Below, one piece after another: positions 16,031-24,387 of a stretch of DNA of 64,000 nucleotides. The stretch's first letter is position 1, and each line of letters starts with the position of its first letter. The stretch is from Candidatus Chloroploca sp. Khr17. GTDB lineage: Bacteria; Chloroflexota; Chloroflexia; Chloroflexales; Chloroflexaceae. The notes beneath the pieces are model-generated. The model worked only from the letters and a program-made list of their open reading frames with translations. It made no database searches and was not told the origin of the DNA. The stretch covers positions 203,475-267,474 of the forward strand of contig NZ_RYFF01000002.1 of NCBI RefSeq assembly GCF_004138165.1, in the 5' to 3' direction. Made by a program: the position numbers and the translations under genes.

Positions 16031-17182
16031 TTATCCTTTGACGGATCCAGCGAGCAGACCGCGCACAAAGTAGCGTTGCAGCGAGAAGAAGACGATGAGC
16101 GGGATCAGCATCGAAATGAAGGCCCCTGCCGTGAGCACGTGCCAATCCTGGCCTCGTGAACCGACCATGTCGGCCAGACGCATCGTGAGCACCTGGACAT
16201 TCGGCTGGCTACCGATAAAGACCAGGGCAATCAGGTAGTCATTCCAGACCCAGAGGAACTGGAAGATGGCGAATGAGGCGAGGGCGGGCACCGAAAGGGG
16301 CAGAATGAGACGCGTAAAGATCGTAAAATGTGAGGCCCCGTCAATGAAGGCTGACTCAAGGATATCGCGGGGCAACTGACTGATATAGTTATAGAGCAGG
16401 TAGGTTGCGAGCGGCAGCCCAAAGCCTGTGTGGGCCAACCAGACCGCCATATAGGTGCCATTGAGATCAAGGCTCACAAAATCGCGCAAAATCGGGATCA
16501 GCGCCACCTGGAGCGGTACGACCAGGAGGGCGACGACAATCGTAAAGAGCAGAAAACGGCCTGGAAAACGCATCCAGGCAAACCCATAGGCAGCGAAGGC
16601 GGCAATGAGGATTGGGATGACCGTTGCCGGAACAACGACCGCAATATTATTGATCAAGACACCCCAGAGATCTTCACCCGATTCAACGACTTCATTGCCA
16701 TTTGCATCGACATACGTAAACTCACGCCCACCAGTCACGGCACGATAGTTATCCATCGTAAAGTTGGCATTCATTGTCCAACTCTGTTCCTGGATCGCCA
16801 GGGTTCGGGCGCGTCGATTTTCCCAGGTGACAAACTCCCCACCGGGAACGACCACCCCTGCATTGAGTTGTTCAGATGTATAGGTTCCTCCACCTAATTC
16901 GGCAGGCAAGGTAATCGGTGCCCGCAGATCGGTATCAGGAGGCAACTGCATCGTCGCAACCGTCTCGAAGGCCCGGTGGGGCAGAACTGTCCACCAGCCC
17001 GTTGTACGGATATCGTCACGGGGGCGGAACGAGGAGATGAATAACCCGACGGTTGGAATTGTCCAGAGCAAACAGATCAGGCCAAGGATGGTATTGACAA
17101 TAATCTTGCCGATCAATTGCTGGCGCTTCTGGCTCACGGCGCGGCGTGAGACCGTGACAGGTTTTGCAGTAACAGCAGTCAT
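16031..17182 (-). CDS. Carbohydrate ABC transporter permease (MalG type)
   Basis: 383 residues, inner-membrane subunit of a CUT1 sugar importer. First membrane segment about 25-50 (IIVNTILGLICLLWTIPTVGLFI), then a ~140-residue extracytoplasmic loop, then five C-terminal helices. The EAA loop that docks the ATPase reads ESAFIDGASHFTIFTRLILP. The extended periplasmic loop is typical of alpha-glucoside (AglG-like) permeases. Its start codon directly abuts the stop of the upstream permease. No ATPase gene is present in the cluster. Confidence 0.9.
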   Translation of the reverse strand: MTAVTAKPVTVSRRAVSQKRQQLIGKIIVNTILGLICLLWTIPTVGLFISSFRPRDDIRTTGWWTVLPHRAFETVATMQLPPDTDLRAPITLPAELGGGTYTSEQLNAGVVVPGGEFVTWENRRARTLAIQEQSWTMNANFTMDNYRAVTGGREFTYVDANGNEVVESGEDLWGVLINNIAVVVPATVIPILIAAFAAYGFAWMRFPGRFLLFTIVVALLVVPLQVALIPILRDFVSLDLNGTYMAVWLAHTGFGLPLATYLLYNYISQLPRDILESAFIDGASHFTIFTRLILPLSVPALASFAIFQFLWVWNDYLIALVFIGSQPNVQVLTMRLADMVGSRGQDWHVLTAGAFISMLIPLIVFFSLQRYFVRGLLAGSVKG

Positions 17183-18316
17183 TTAGAAGACCTCCTGCTT
17201 TCTGATCTGGCGCAGATTGTAGACCATCACTGGAATGACCGCGATGAGCAAGACAATGGCAACAGCTGAGCCGTAGCCAAAATTACGGTTCGAGAAATAC
17301 TGTCGATAAAACTCAACCGCAATCACATTGGTACCGTACTGTCCACCCGTCATCACGATGACAATATCAAAAATCTTGAGGGTGACAATCAGAATCGTCG
17401 TGGTCACCGTAACAATCGTACCCTGGATCGCCGGGAGCATGATGCTCCAGAAGATCTGGATCTCGTTGGCCCCATCAACGCGTGCGGCTTCAAGTACATC
17501 GTCGGGGATACCCTTGATCGCCGCCGAGAAGATCACCATCGCGAACCCGGTCTGCATCCAGACAAGAATGATCACCAGGAAAAAGTTATTTTGAGGTTGT
17601 AAGAGCGTTGTCCAGGCTTGTGGTGGAAAGCCCATATCGGTGACAAGCGCGTTGAGCAAGCCGATCTGCGGTTGGCCAGGAGGTGAGTAGTAGTAAATAA
17701 AACGCCAGATCACGCCGGCACCGACAAATGAAATTGCCATGGGCATAAAGATCAGCGATTTGGCCAGGGTCTCGAAACTACTGCGATCGGCGAGTACCGC
17801 GATAATCAAGCCTGCGACCACACAACCAGCGGTGCCAAAGATCATCCAGAAGAAGATATTGTTCCGAAAGGCCGTCTGCATTGAGCGTTCGGTAAAGACC
17901 GCAAGATAGTTGTCGATACCGACAAAGTTGGTTGAACTGGCGTCCAGGAAACTCAGATAGAAGGTACGGATGGTGGGAAAGAAGAGTGCCCACCCAAGAA
18001 ACAGGACAGCCGGGCCAACAAAAACATAGGGGAGCAAGGTTCGTCGCACATTGCCGGGCATCTGTTCGACGATCATGTTCAGTGTGTAAAAGGTACCGGC
18101 GGCGCCACCAACACCCCAGATGATGGCGATTGCTGCGGTCAGTAGTTTTGGCAGCGTGTCACCGCGCTGTGCATCGCGCAGAAAGACAAAGCCTCCCCAG
18201 ATGAAGAGGACGAGCAGGGCGAACAGGACGAGCGCGATCACAAGCCGCCCAGGATTGAAATCCTCGCTGGACGGTGACGTGGCGCGTCCCGGTGTCATCT
18301 CAGTTGTACCTTGCAT
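17183..18316 (-). CDS. Carbohydrate ABC transporter permease (MalF type)
   Basis: 377 residues, partner of the MalG-type permease. Two N-terminal hydrophobic segments (about 25-45 and 60-80) precede the six-helix core; EAA loop EAARVDGANEIQIFWSIMLP. The segment LFFPTIRTFYLSFLDA is typical of the sugar-permease family. ATG at 18316 with GGAGCG upstream. Transcribed after the binding-protein gene, from which it is separated by a strong hairpin that should lower permease output relative to the binding protein. Confidence 0.9.
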   Translation of the reverse strand: MQGTTEMTPGRATSPSSEDFNPGRLVIALVLFALLVLFIWGGFVFLRDAQRGDTLPKLLTAAIAIIWGVGGAAGTFYTLNMIVEQMPGNVRRTLLPYVFVGPAVLFLGWALFFPTIRTFYLSFLDASSTNFVGIDNYLAVFTERSMQTAFRNNIFFWMIFGTAGCVVAGLIIAVLADRSSFETLAKSLIFMPMAISFVGAGVIWRFIYYYSPPGQPQIGLLNALVTDMGFPPQAWTTLLQPQNNFFLVIILVWMQTGFAMVIFSAAIKGIPDDVLEAARVDGANEIQIFWSIMLPAIQGTIVTVTTTILIVTLKIFDIVIVMTGGQYGTNVIAVEFYRQYFSNRNFGYGSAVAIVLLIAVIPVMVYNLRQIRKQEVF

Positions 18317-18390
18317 GAGCGACGCTCCATTGCGTTACATGGGAAGGGCTGTCGCCCTCCAATCTCCTGCCGAGAGGCTGTGAACCTCAC

Positions 18391-18422
18391 CGTGGATGGC
18401 AGGGTGGTACCTGCCATCCACG
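18391..18422 (-). terminator. Intercistronic hairpin between sugar-binding protein and permease genes
   Basis: Perfect 13-bp arms CGTGGATGGCAGG / CCTGCCATCCACG around a 6-nt loop (GTGGTA), 9 nt after the binding-protein stop. Comparable to the malE-malF hairpins that stabilise the upstream message or partly terminate transcription. Confidence 0.6.
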
Positions 18423-18430
18423 CCAACCTC

Positions 18431-19918
18431 TTAACGCGGCCAGGCCGCGTCGATTTCGCGCATGGCGGTGTCGAGATCAACGGTGCCAGCAACGAAGTCG
18501 GTCATGCCGGTCCAGAACGAGCCAGCCCCAACCTGACCAGGCATCAGGTCAGAGGCATCGAAGCGCAGGCTGGTCGCGTTGAGGATGATTTCACCCACAC
18601 CACGCTCGATGTCGTTGGCGTACCAGCTCAGGTCTGAGTCATTGTGGGGCGAAATTGCGCCACCGCTCTGGAGCCAGTTCTGCAGCGAGGCCCCACTCGA
18701 GAAGTAGGACATCACAGCGCGAACTTCGGGGCGGTCGGTGAACATCGCCATCAGGTCACCAGCTACCAGCACTGGCTCGCCATAGGCTGGGTCAATGCCG
18801 GGCAGGTAGAAGAAGTCGAAGTCAACGCCAGCCTCAGCCGTGCTCGGGAAGAAACTGGTGATGAAGTTGCCCTGCTTGTGCAGCCAGCATCCCGGAGGAT
18901 TCTGGAACATGGGCAGCGGGGCATCACCGAAGCCGGTGGTGACAATCGAAGCGCGGCCACCATAGACATACTCGTCGTTGAACCAGATCTCGCCCATCTT
19001 CTCGGCGGCAGCCTTGACCTCAGGCGAATCAAAGAGCAGATCACCACTAACCCAACGATCATAGTTTTCCAGCGAGGTGGTGCGGAGCATGATCTCTTCC
19101 ATCCAGTCGGTGGCGGGCCAGCCGGTTGCTGTCCCCGACTCAATGCCAACACACCAGGCCGGATCGCCATCAGCCGCGATCTCGTCGGTCAGCGCCAGCA
19201 ACTCGTCCCACGTCGTTGGAACCGTGTACCCGGCAGCCTCAAATTGGGCTTTTGGATACCAGACTAGGCTCTTGCCATTCACACGCTGCCAGATTCCAGC
19301 GGTAATCGGCCCGCTGGGGCTCTCCATGGTTGCCATATCAAGCCAGCTCTGGTTGTAGTTCTGGCTCAACCAGTCAGCACTGACAAACTGACCAACGTCA
19401 ATGACCTTGCCGTCACGCACAAAGTTGGCGAGCAAGCCGGGCTGCGGGAAGTCGGCGATGTCAGGTGGGTTGCCACCGTCAACGCGGATCGAGATGCTGG
19501 TCTCGAACTCTTTCGAGCCTTCGTACTGAATATCAATCCCGGTCAGTTCCTCAAACTCGCTAATCGCATTGTTGAAGTTGACTGCGTCCTGATCGGTGAA
19601 GGGGCCGGTCATGGTGACCGATGTTCCACTGTATTCACCAGCAAATGCAGCAGCGAGTTCTTCGCTGATGCCAGCGGCGCGCTCGGCGAGCGCGGCGGTC
19701 GCCGATTCACTCGTAGCGGGCGCTTCAGTTGCGGCGGGCGCTTCAGTTGCGGCGGGCGCAGCCGTGGCCGCTTCAGTTGGCGCTGGTTGCGCTACTTCTT
19801 CGGTCGGAGCGGGTTCGGCCGGTGGGACAGTTGGCGTAACAGCCTGTCCACCGCCACAGGCGGCGATCATTGCCGTGAACAGTGCGATGAGCACAAAAAG
19901 CGAGAATTTGCGAAGCAT
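18431..19918 (-). CDS. Extracellular sugar-binding lipoprotein of ABC importer (family 1)
   Basis: 495 residues. Lipoprotein signal peptide with lipobox IAAC, lipidated Cys21. A Pro/Thr/Ala-rich stalk (about 22-75) tethers the domain to the membrane. The core (about 90-495) has the family 1 binding-protein pattern: VTMTGPFTDQDAVNFNNAI, GNPPDIADFPQPG, WYPKAQFEAAGYTVPTTWDE, GCWLHKQGNFITSFFP. Closest in style to alpha-glucoside (AglE-like) binding proteins, matching the nearby malQ. First gene of a malE-F-G type operon; ribosome site GAAGGAAGGAA before the ATG. Confidence 0.92.
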   Translation of the reverse strand: MLRKFSLFVLIALFTAMIAACGGGQAVTPTVPPAEPAPTEEVAQPAPTEAATAAPAATEAPAATEAPATSESATAALAERAAGISEELAAAFAGEYSGTSVTMTGPFTDQDAVNFNNAISEFEELTGIDIQYEGSKEFETSISIRVDGGNPPDIADFPQPGLLANFVRDGKVIDVGQFVSADWLSQNYNQSWLDMATMESPSGPITAGIWQRVNGKSLVWYPKAQFEAAGYTVPTTWDELLALTDEIAADGDPAWCVGIESGTATGWPATDWMEEIMLRTTSLENYDRWVSGDLLFDSPEVKAAAEKMGEIWFNDEYVYGGRASIVTTGFGDAPLPMFQNPPGCWLHKQGNFITSFFPSTAEAGVDFDFFYLPGIDPAYGEPVLVAGDLMAMFTDRPEVRAVMSYFSSGASLQNWLQSGGAISPHNDSDLSWYANDIERGVGEIILNATSLRFDASDLMPGQVGAGSFWTGMTDFVAGTVDLDTAMREIDAAWPR

Positions 19919-19930
19919 AGATTCCTTCCT

Positions 19931-19984
19931 TCATTGGTACGGATGGCCCACATTGCCATGACAGAGCATGCGTGATCGGTGCAT
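19931..19984 (-). other. Possible 17-codon leader ORF in the 5' UTR of the sugar-binding protein gene
   Basis: An open frame MHRSRMLCHGNVGHPYQ ends 12 nt before the structural gene. A perfect anti-16S-like run AAAGGAGGTGG (about 19997-20008 on the minus strand) lies ~14 nt upstream, farther than usual. It could be a leader peptide or a ribosome standby site; evidence is weak. Confidence 0.25.
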
Positions 19985-20067
19985 CTGGTGATCGAAACCA
20001 CCTCCTTTCTGAAACATTGCACATCGTGTGCGTCGCTTGTTCATCGTTTGTCCATTACTCAGGGTGA

Positions 20068-20095
20068 GCTATAGCACTCCTATCTGGGTTATCAA
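20068..20095 (-). promoter_or_regulatory. Promoter of the sugar ABC operon
   Basis: Minus strand TTGATA (20095-20090), 16-nt spacer, TATAGC (20073-20068) with TGC just upstream of the -10. Predicts a ~140-nt leader. No GAAC-NN-GTTC operator like that of the lacI promoter is seen here. Confidence 0.5.
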
Positions 20096-20096
20096 C

Positions 20097-20134
20097 AGGA
20101 GTGCCGGTTTTAGCCGGCTAAAGCCGGTACTCCT
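20097..20134. repeat. Palindromic repeat upstream of the sugar operon promoter
   Basis: Two 19-nt arms (20097-20115 and 20116-20134) that are complementary apart from two positions, built on AGGAGTGCCGG...CCGGTACTCCT. The -35 box lies immediately beside it. It falls between the lacI stop and the sugar operon promoter, so it could terminate lacI or be a dispersed repeat. Confidence 0.5.
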
Positions 20135-20216
20135 CAGTTACACATCGTCAAGGAGGGCTATATGTCTGGCTTGCTAATGCATCATACGAACAGCATTTCG
20201 TTGTTGCACGACGTCT

Positions 20217-21230
20217 TCATCTGGCGATGCGTCGTGTGGTACCACGGGCAATTAATTCAATGGGCAGATACTCGCGTTCAAGCTTGGCCGACGGGTTCGC
20301 CATCCGTTTCAGCAATAACTCGACGCCGCGCTCGCCACTTTCGAAGAGCAACTGACGAATTGTCGTCAACCCCAGATACTCGGCTACATCAATGTCATCA
20401 AAGCCGATGACGGAAAGCTGGTCAGGTACCGCAAGATCGAGATCCCGCGCTGCTTCGAGCACCCCCATAGCCTGGGTATCACTGGCAGCAAAAAGAGCAG
20501 TGGGTGGTTCAGAGAGTTCCAGCAAGTCACGGGCAAGCACGCGCGCCTCGTAGCGTCCGTGCAGGCCGTGGCGTTGATAGTCGTCACGAGGTGGAATCCC
20601 TGCCGATACCAAGGCTTGCTGATAGCCCTCCAGCCGATGACGGCTACTGGTAAAGTTAAAACTCATTGCATCAGCAATCAGATCACCGATAAAACCAATG
20701 CGTCGATGGCCCAGGGCAATCAGGTACTCGGTAGCCAGCGTTCCCCCCGCCACATCATCAATGGTTACCCCTGGCAAACTATCGGCATAGGCGTCGATCA
20801 AGACTACTGGGAGGCCCGTTTCTTGGAGGGCAAGAACCTCTTCGGGTTGGGGGGCCAGCGAGATAATCAACAACCCATCGGCGCGTTGGCTGCGTGGTAC
20901 ATCACGTAGGCAGTTATCACGGCGCGCTGGCGTCTCGACATTGAACACAACCAGGGCGTAGCCACCGCTTGCCAGGGCTGCCTCGATGCCACGTAAACGC
21001 TCGACCACCGAAGGGCGTGTAAAAAATGGAGCAATGGTCGCAACCGTCAGGGTTTTGCCAAGTGCGAAGCTACGCGCAATCTGGCTGGGGTTATAGCGCA
21101 GTTCAGCAATGACATCAAGCACACGCTGGCGGGTTGCATGGCTTACGAGTGGGCTATTGTTGATCACCCGTGAAACCGTACCAAGCCCAACCCCAGCAAC
21201 GCGTGCAACATCGCGAATAGTGGCAGCCAT
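20217..21230 (-). CDS. LacI-family transcriptional regulator
   Basis: 337 residues. N-terminal helix-turn-helix ATIRDVARVAGVGLGTVSRV and hinge NNSPLVSHATRQRVLDVIAE, then a periplasmic-binding-protein-like effector domain (VATIAPFFTRPSVVERLRGI; ALFAASDTQAMGVLEAARD; LSVIGFDDIDVAEYLGLTTI). The ATG at 21230 begins the DNA-binding domain; the frame runs upstream through the promoter to 21323 and is not real there. Next to, and in the same orientation as, the sugar ABC operon and malQ, so it is the obvious candidate regulator responding to an alpha-glucoside. Its own promoter bears two operator-like dyads, implying autorepression. Confidence 0.93.
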   Translation of the reverse strand: MAATIRDVARVAGVGLGTVSRVINNSPLVSHATRQRVLDVIAELRYNPSQIARSFALGKTLTVATIAPFFTRPSVVERLRGIEAALASGGYALVVFNVETPARRDNCLRDVPRSQRADGLLIISLAPQPEEVLALQETGLPVVLIDAYADSLPGVTIDDVAGGTLATEYLIALGHRRIGFIGDLIADAMSFNFTSSRHRLEGYQQALVSAGIPPRDDYQRHGLHGRYEARVLARDLLELSEPPTALFAASDTQAMGVLEAARDLDLAVPDQLSVIGFDDIDVAEYLGLTTIRQLLFESGERGVELLLKRMANPSAKLEREYLPIELIARGTTRRIAR

Positions 21231-21266
21231 GACACCCCCGGCCAATCGTGTCATCAATGACAGAAT

Positions 21267-21294
21267 GAACCAGTTCCATAATTGGAACTGGTTC
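21267..21294. promoter_or_regulatory. Paired LacI-type operators at the lacI promoter
   Basis: Two GAAC-NN-GTTC dyads (21267-21276 and 21285-21294) with centres 18 bp apart, arranged so the whole block is itself a 12-bp inverted repeat (GAACCAGTTCCA / TGGAACTGGTTC). It starts right after the -10 of the lacI promoter, an ideal place to block initiation. LacI-family operators usually have this even-spaced dyad. Confidence 0.7.
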
Positions 21295-21295
21295 C

Positions 21296-21323
21296 AGTAT
21301 AACACGCTTCTTGTGGCTGTCAA
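21296..21323 (-). promoter_or_regulatory. lacI-type regulator promoter
   Basis: Minus strand TTGACA (21323-21318), 16-nt spacer, TATACT (21301-21296); a near-consensus housekeeping promoter. Confidence 0.8.
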
Positions 21324-21428
21324 GCGTTGTTACCGTGCTTGCTTGTGCTCGCGCGCAGGTTCATTTTGGGAAATATAGCGCAGACAATACAATGATCATT
21401 GAGATGATCAGGAGGCTTCGCACCAGAG

Positions 21429-22739
21429 CTACGCTGCGTCTTGAAGCTCCTTGCTGATCAAGACCTTGTCGATCCGCAAGCCATCCATGTCAACCACTTC
21501 GAAGCGCCATTCGTCCCACGTGACATAATTGCCAGTCTTTGGCAACTGACCGAGCAGGGCGATCACAAGGCCCGCCAGTGTATCGTAGCGAAACGTCGCT
21601 TCGCCAGGCAGTTCTTCGACATCGAGCAAGGTCTTGACTTCATCAATCACCAGACCGCCATCAACCAGCCACGAGCCATCTTCACGGCGGACGATCGGTT
21701 CCTCCGAAGCTTCATCGAATTCATCATCGATTTCACCAACGATCTCTTCGAGTACATCTTCGAGGGTTACGACGCCTTCAATGCCGCCCAGTTCACTCAC
21801 AACGACAGCCATATGGCGGCGATTTTTGCGAAAGGTTGCGAGCAAGACCGTGGCCAGACTATTTTCGGAGACATAGAGCGGTGGGGCGATGACTTCACGT
21901 ACCTGTGATGCTTCACCCTTTCGACGATAGAGCATCAGCAGGTCACGGACATGCACGAGACCAACGACCTGATCAGGTGTTTCTTCATACACGGGAAAGC
22001 GTGAGTAGCCACTTTCCAGCAACTCATCCAGGACGTCACCGAGCAACGCATCGGCCTCGACCATTTCGACATCGCGTCGCGGGGTCATAATATGGCGTAC
22101 TTCGCAGTCACTAAACTTGAAGATGCTCTCGATAAAGAGTTGCTCTTGCAAGGCAACTTCACCATCCTCAGCGCCTTCACGCACCAACGCTTTGATATCT
22201 TCCTCGGTGACACGTTCTTCGGGGGCATTGCGAAGTCCAAAAATCATGAGGATAATGCGTGCGATCAGGTTGATGCCACCCACGACAGGTGTACTGACCC
22301 GCGCAAAGAAAGTAATCGGGCGTGCCATCAACAGCGCGTAGCGCTCGGTCTTGATCTCGGCGAGCCGCTGCGGGATCAACTCCCCAAAAATGAGCGTCAA
22401 GAGCAGCGCACTTGCGACGACAAGCCCAGTCGCTACCAACGGGATGGTTGTTTCATCAAGTGGTGACCAGGGGTAGACCAGGGGTAGCGCGAGGGTTGCG
22501 ATCGTGGTGGCACTGAACGCACCGATGAGGATCCCCACGGTTGCGATGCCCACCCGTACAGCCGGAAGAAACCGTTCGGGTTCATCTTGCAACTTCAAGA
22601 CAAGGTTGGCTGCCTCATCGCCATCTTCGTCGAGTTCCTCAAGGCGAACCCGACTTGCCGAGAGAATCGCCCATTCTGCACCGACCAGGAGCCCGCGAGC
22701 AAGAATGAAACCAACTAGCAATGCGACCTCAACGGTCAT
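21429..22739 (-). CDS. HlyC/CorC-family membrane protein with CBS domains
   Basis: 436 residues. DUF21/CNNM membrane domain in the first ~190 residues (helices near 3-20, 62-85, 95-120, 140-160; motif EWAILSASRVRLEEL), then a CBS pair (HIMTPRRDVEMVEADALLGD; YSRFPVYEETPDQVVGLVHV; NRRHMAVVVSELGGIEGVVT) and the C-terminal CorC_HlyC domain (WLVDGGLVIDEVKTLLDVEE; GLVIALLGQLPKTG). Related proteins are proposed magnesium or cobalt exporters regulated by nucleotide-binding CBS modules; the hemolysin label is historical. Confidence 0.9.
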   Translation of the reverse strand: MTVEVALLVGFILARGLLVGAEWAILSASRVRLEELDEDGDEAANLVLKLQDEPERFLPAVRVGIATVGILIGAFSATTIATLALPLVYPWSPLDETTIPLVATGLVVASALLLTLIFGELIPQRLAEIKTERYALLMARPITFFARVSTPVVGGINLIARIILMIFGLRNAPEERVTEEDIKALVREGAEDGEVALQEQLFIESIFKFSDCEVRHIMTPRRDVEMVEADALLGDVLDELLESGYSRFPVYEETPDQVVGLVHVRDLLMLYRRKGEASQVREVIAPPLYVSENSLATVLLATFRKNRRHMAVVVSELGGIEGVVTLEDVLEEIVGEIDDEFDEASEEPIVRREDGSWLVDGGLVIDEVKTLLDVEELPGEATFRYDTLAGLVIALLGQLPKTGNYVTWDEWRFEVVDMDGLRIDKVLISKELQDAA

Positions 22740-22762
22740 ACCACCTTGCCCTCCGGGGGAAC

Positions 22763-22790
22763 GTTTGGAGAGACACCTGTCTCTCCAAAC
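22763..22790 (-). terminator. Terminator after tpiA
   Basis: Perfect 13-bp arms GTTTGGAGAGACA / TGTCTCTCCAAAC separated by only CC, 37 nt beyond the tpiA stop and 24 nt before the CorC-like start on the same strand. Confidence 0.6.
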
Positions 22791-22826
22791 ACAGTCGGGT
22801 ACGGTTCACGCACCCGGTTCAGGGCG

Positions 22827-23579
22827 CTACTGATACTTCACAATTCGCAGAAAACTGCTGGCGGTCAAGGCAGCCCCACCAACGAGGGCTCCATCAATAT
22901 CAGCCTGGGACATCAACACATCAATATTATCAGGCTTGACGCTTCCGCCGTACTGAATCCGTACGCCACTGGCCGTTTCACCGCCAAATTGATCCGCGAG
23001 CATCGCCCGAATCGCAGCATGCATGGCCTGGGCATCCTCGGGGGTTGCGGTATCACCGGTGCCAATCGCCCAGACGGGCTCATAGGCGACGATGCATTTT
23101 GCCATTTCAGTTGGCGTGAGCCCCGCCAGGCTGCCCTGAATCTGACTCCCGACCACAGTTTCGGCTTGCCCGGCGTCACGTTCGGTTTTGGTCTCACCGA
23201 CACACACAATGGGCGTCAACCCGGCGGTCAGTGCAGCGCGCAGTTTGCGACTCACACTCGCATCAGTTTCGCCAAAATACTGACGGCGCTCGCTGTGCCC
23301 CAGGATGACATACTGACACCCCACGTCAACCAGCATACCAGGTGCAATTTCGCCGGTGTAGGCTCCCTGCGTTTCATGATAGACATTTTGTGCGCCAAGG
23401 CCGAGGCGGGTACCCACCAGCAGCGGACGCAGCGCATAGAGTGCCGTAAAGGGCGGACAGATCACCACCTCACGACCCTCTAGGCTACTTACCTCGGCCA
23501 GCAGAGCTTTGACCAGTTCTACGGCCTCGCCCACCGTCTTGAACATCTTCCAGTTACCAGCAATGATCGGAGTACGCAT
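22827..23579 (-). CDS. tpiA: Triosephosphate isomerase
   Basis: 250 residues, canonical length. Interconverts dihydroxyacetone phosphate and glyceraldehyde 3-phosphate. N-terminal [11 protein letters not shown] (Asn9, Lys11), catalytic His in [12 protein letters not shown], catalytic Glu in [13 protein letters not shown], phosphate-gripping loop 6 and [11 protein letters not shown] near the C-terminus are all intact. ATG at 23579 is preceded by AAAGGA. Followed by a compact terminator; not clustered with gap or pgk here. Confidence 0.96.
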   Translation of the reverse strand: MRTPIIAGNWKMFKTVGEAVELVKALLAEVSSLEGREVVICPPFTALYALRPLLVGTRLGLGAQNVYHETQGAYTGEIAPGMLVDVGCQYVILGHSERRQYFGETDASVSRKLRAALTAGLTPIVCVGETKTERDAGQAETVVGSQIQGSLAGLTPTEMAKCIVAYEPVWAIGTGDTATPEDAQAMHAAIRAMLADQFGGETASGVRIQYGGSVKPDNIDVLMSQADIDGALVGGAALTASSFLRIVKYQ

Positions 23580-23603
23580 ACCAATCCTTTGTCCACTTGC
23601 TGA

Positions 23604-23622
23604 CGACAGCCCAGTGCTGTCG
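23604..23622 (-). other. Short hairpin between M50 peptidase and tpiA genes
   Basis: 7-bp arms CGACAGC / GCTGTCG around CCAGT in the 47-nt gap. Possibly a weak terminator of the peptidase gene; no T-tract. Confidence 0.3.
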
Positions 23623-23626
23623 CTCG

Positions 23627-24259
23627 TTAGACCCGAATCCCGAAGGTTAAGAGCAGGGCTATCCCGACGGTTACTGCAAAGACGCGCCAATCCCAGGCGA
23701 GTACTTTGGCCCCATCAAAGGGGCCAGCAGGAATCATATTGAAGAGGCCGAGCCAGGCATTGATGCCATAGCCAATGCGAGCGAGATCGAGCAGGCGCAC
23801 GCCAAAAATGGCATCACCTGGGGTAGCAACCATGCTCATCAGCAAAAAACCAACGGCAAGCACGAGGTTGGTCACCGGCCCGGCGAGGGCAATCAAACCG
23901 CCCTGTCGCGGGGTCAAATAGCCGCGATGCCAGACAGCCCCCGGTGCTGCAATGAAAATGCCGAGAAAGGCCACGCCTATCGAGATCAAGAGCCATCCAT
24001 TATGCGCCACAAAATGGGCCTGGGCCCCAAAATTGCGTGCCACCACGCGATGGGCGAGTTCGTGTAGCAAAAAGCCAATGCCACAGGTGAGGGCGGCAAT
24101 TGTCAGGACATAAAAAAACTGACTATTAAAAACCTGCCCCCGCATGATATAAATCGCAAAAGCCAGCGAGGTGCCAGCCCAAGCTTTGAGCAGTTCAAGG
24201 TTGTCATTGCGCCCGTGCATACTCATCTCATCGGGCGGCCCGGCAAAAATATCACGCAC
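23627..24259 (-). CDS. Site-2-protease-like M50 zinc metallopeptidase
   Basis: 210 residues with 5-6 membrane segments. Zinc-binding HELAH (HExxH) within LTCGIGFLLHELAHRVVARNFGA and the second zinc ligand in MIPAGPFDGAKVLAWDW (usually NPxDG), plus IALAGPVTNLVLAVGF. Probably cleaves substrates within the membrane; targets in this minimal PDZ-less subgroup are unknown. GTG start at 24259 with AGGAG six bases upstream. Same strand as tpiA, 47 nt apart. Confidence 0.88.
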   Translation of the reverse strand: MRDIFAGPPDEMSMHGRNDNLELLKAWAGTSLAFAIYIMRGQVFNSQFFYVLTIAALTCGIGFLLHELAHRVVARNFGAQAHFVAHNGWLLISIGVAFLGIFIAAPGAVWHRGYLTPRQGGLIALAGPVTNLVLAVGFLLMSMVATPGDAIFGVRLLDLARIGYGINAWLGLFNMIPAGPFDGAKVLAWDWRVFAVTVGIALLLTFGIRV

Positions 24260-24323
24260 ACATCACTCCTACATTGCTAAGAACGTGCTTGCATTGTAGC
24301 ATATTGTGTGTAGGATGTGCTTC

Positions 24324-24368
24324 TTCCGACGCCAAAACGCCAGCATTGCTGGCGTTTTGGCGTCGGAA
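24324..24368 (-). terminator. Long symmetric terminator of the PD40 protein gene
   Basis: Perfect 21-bp arms (24324-24344 and 24348-24368) around ATT, centred on GCCAGC/GCTGGC, with CAAAA/TTTTG runs inside the stem. 19 nt beyond the stop at 24388, and 64 nt upstream of the M50 gene start. Confidence 0.7.
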
Positions 24369-24387
24369 GGCAGAACGTCTCGTGAGG

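Noticed and set aside
20162..20410. 82-codon plus-strand frame with a strong AAGGAGGG ribosome site
   Set aside because: It runs antisense through the conserved C-terminal domain of the LacI-type regulator; the peptide shows no motif. The ribosome-site match is probably chance.
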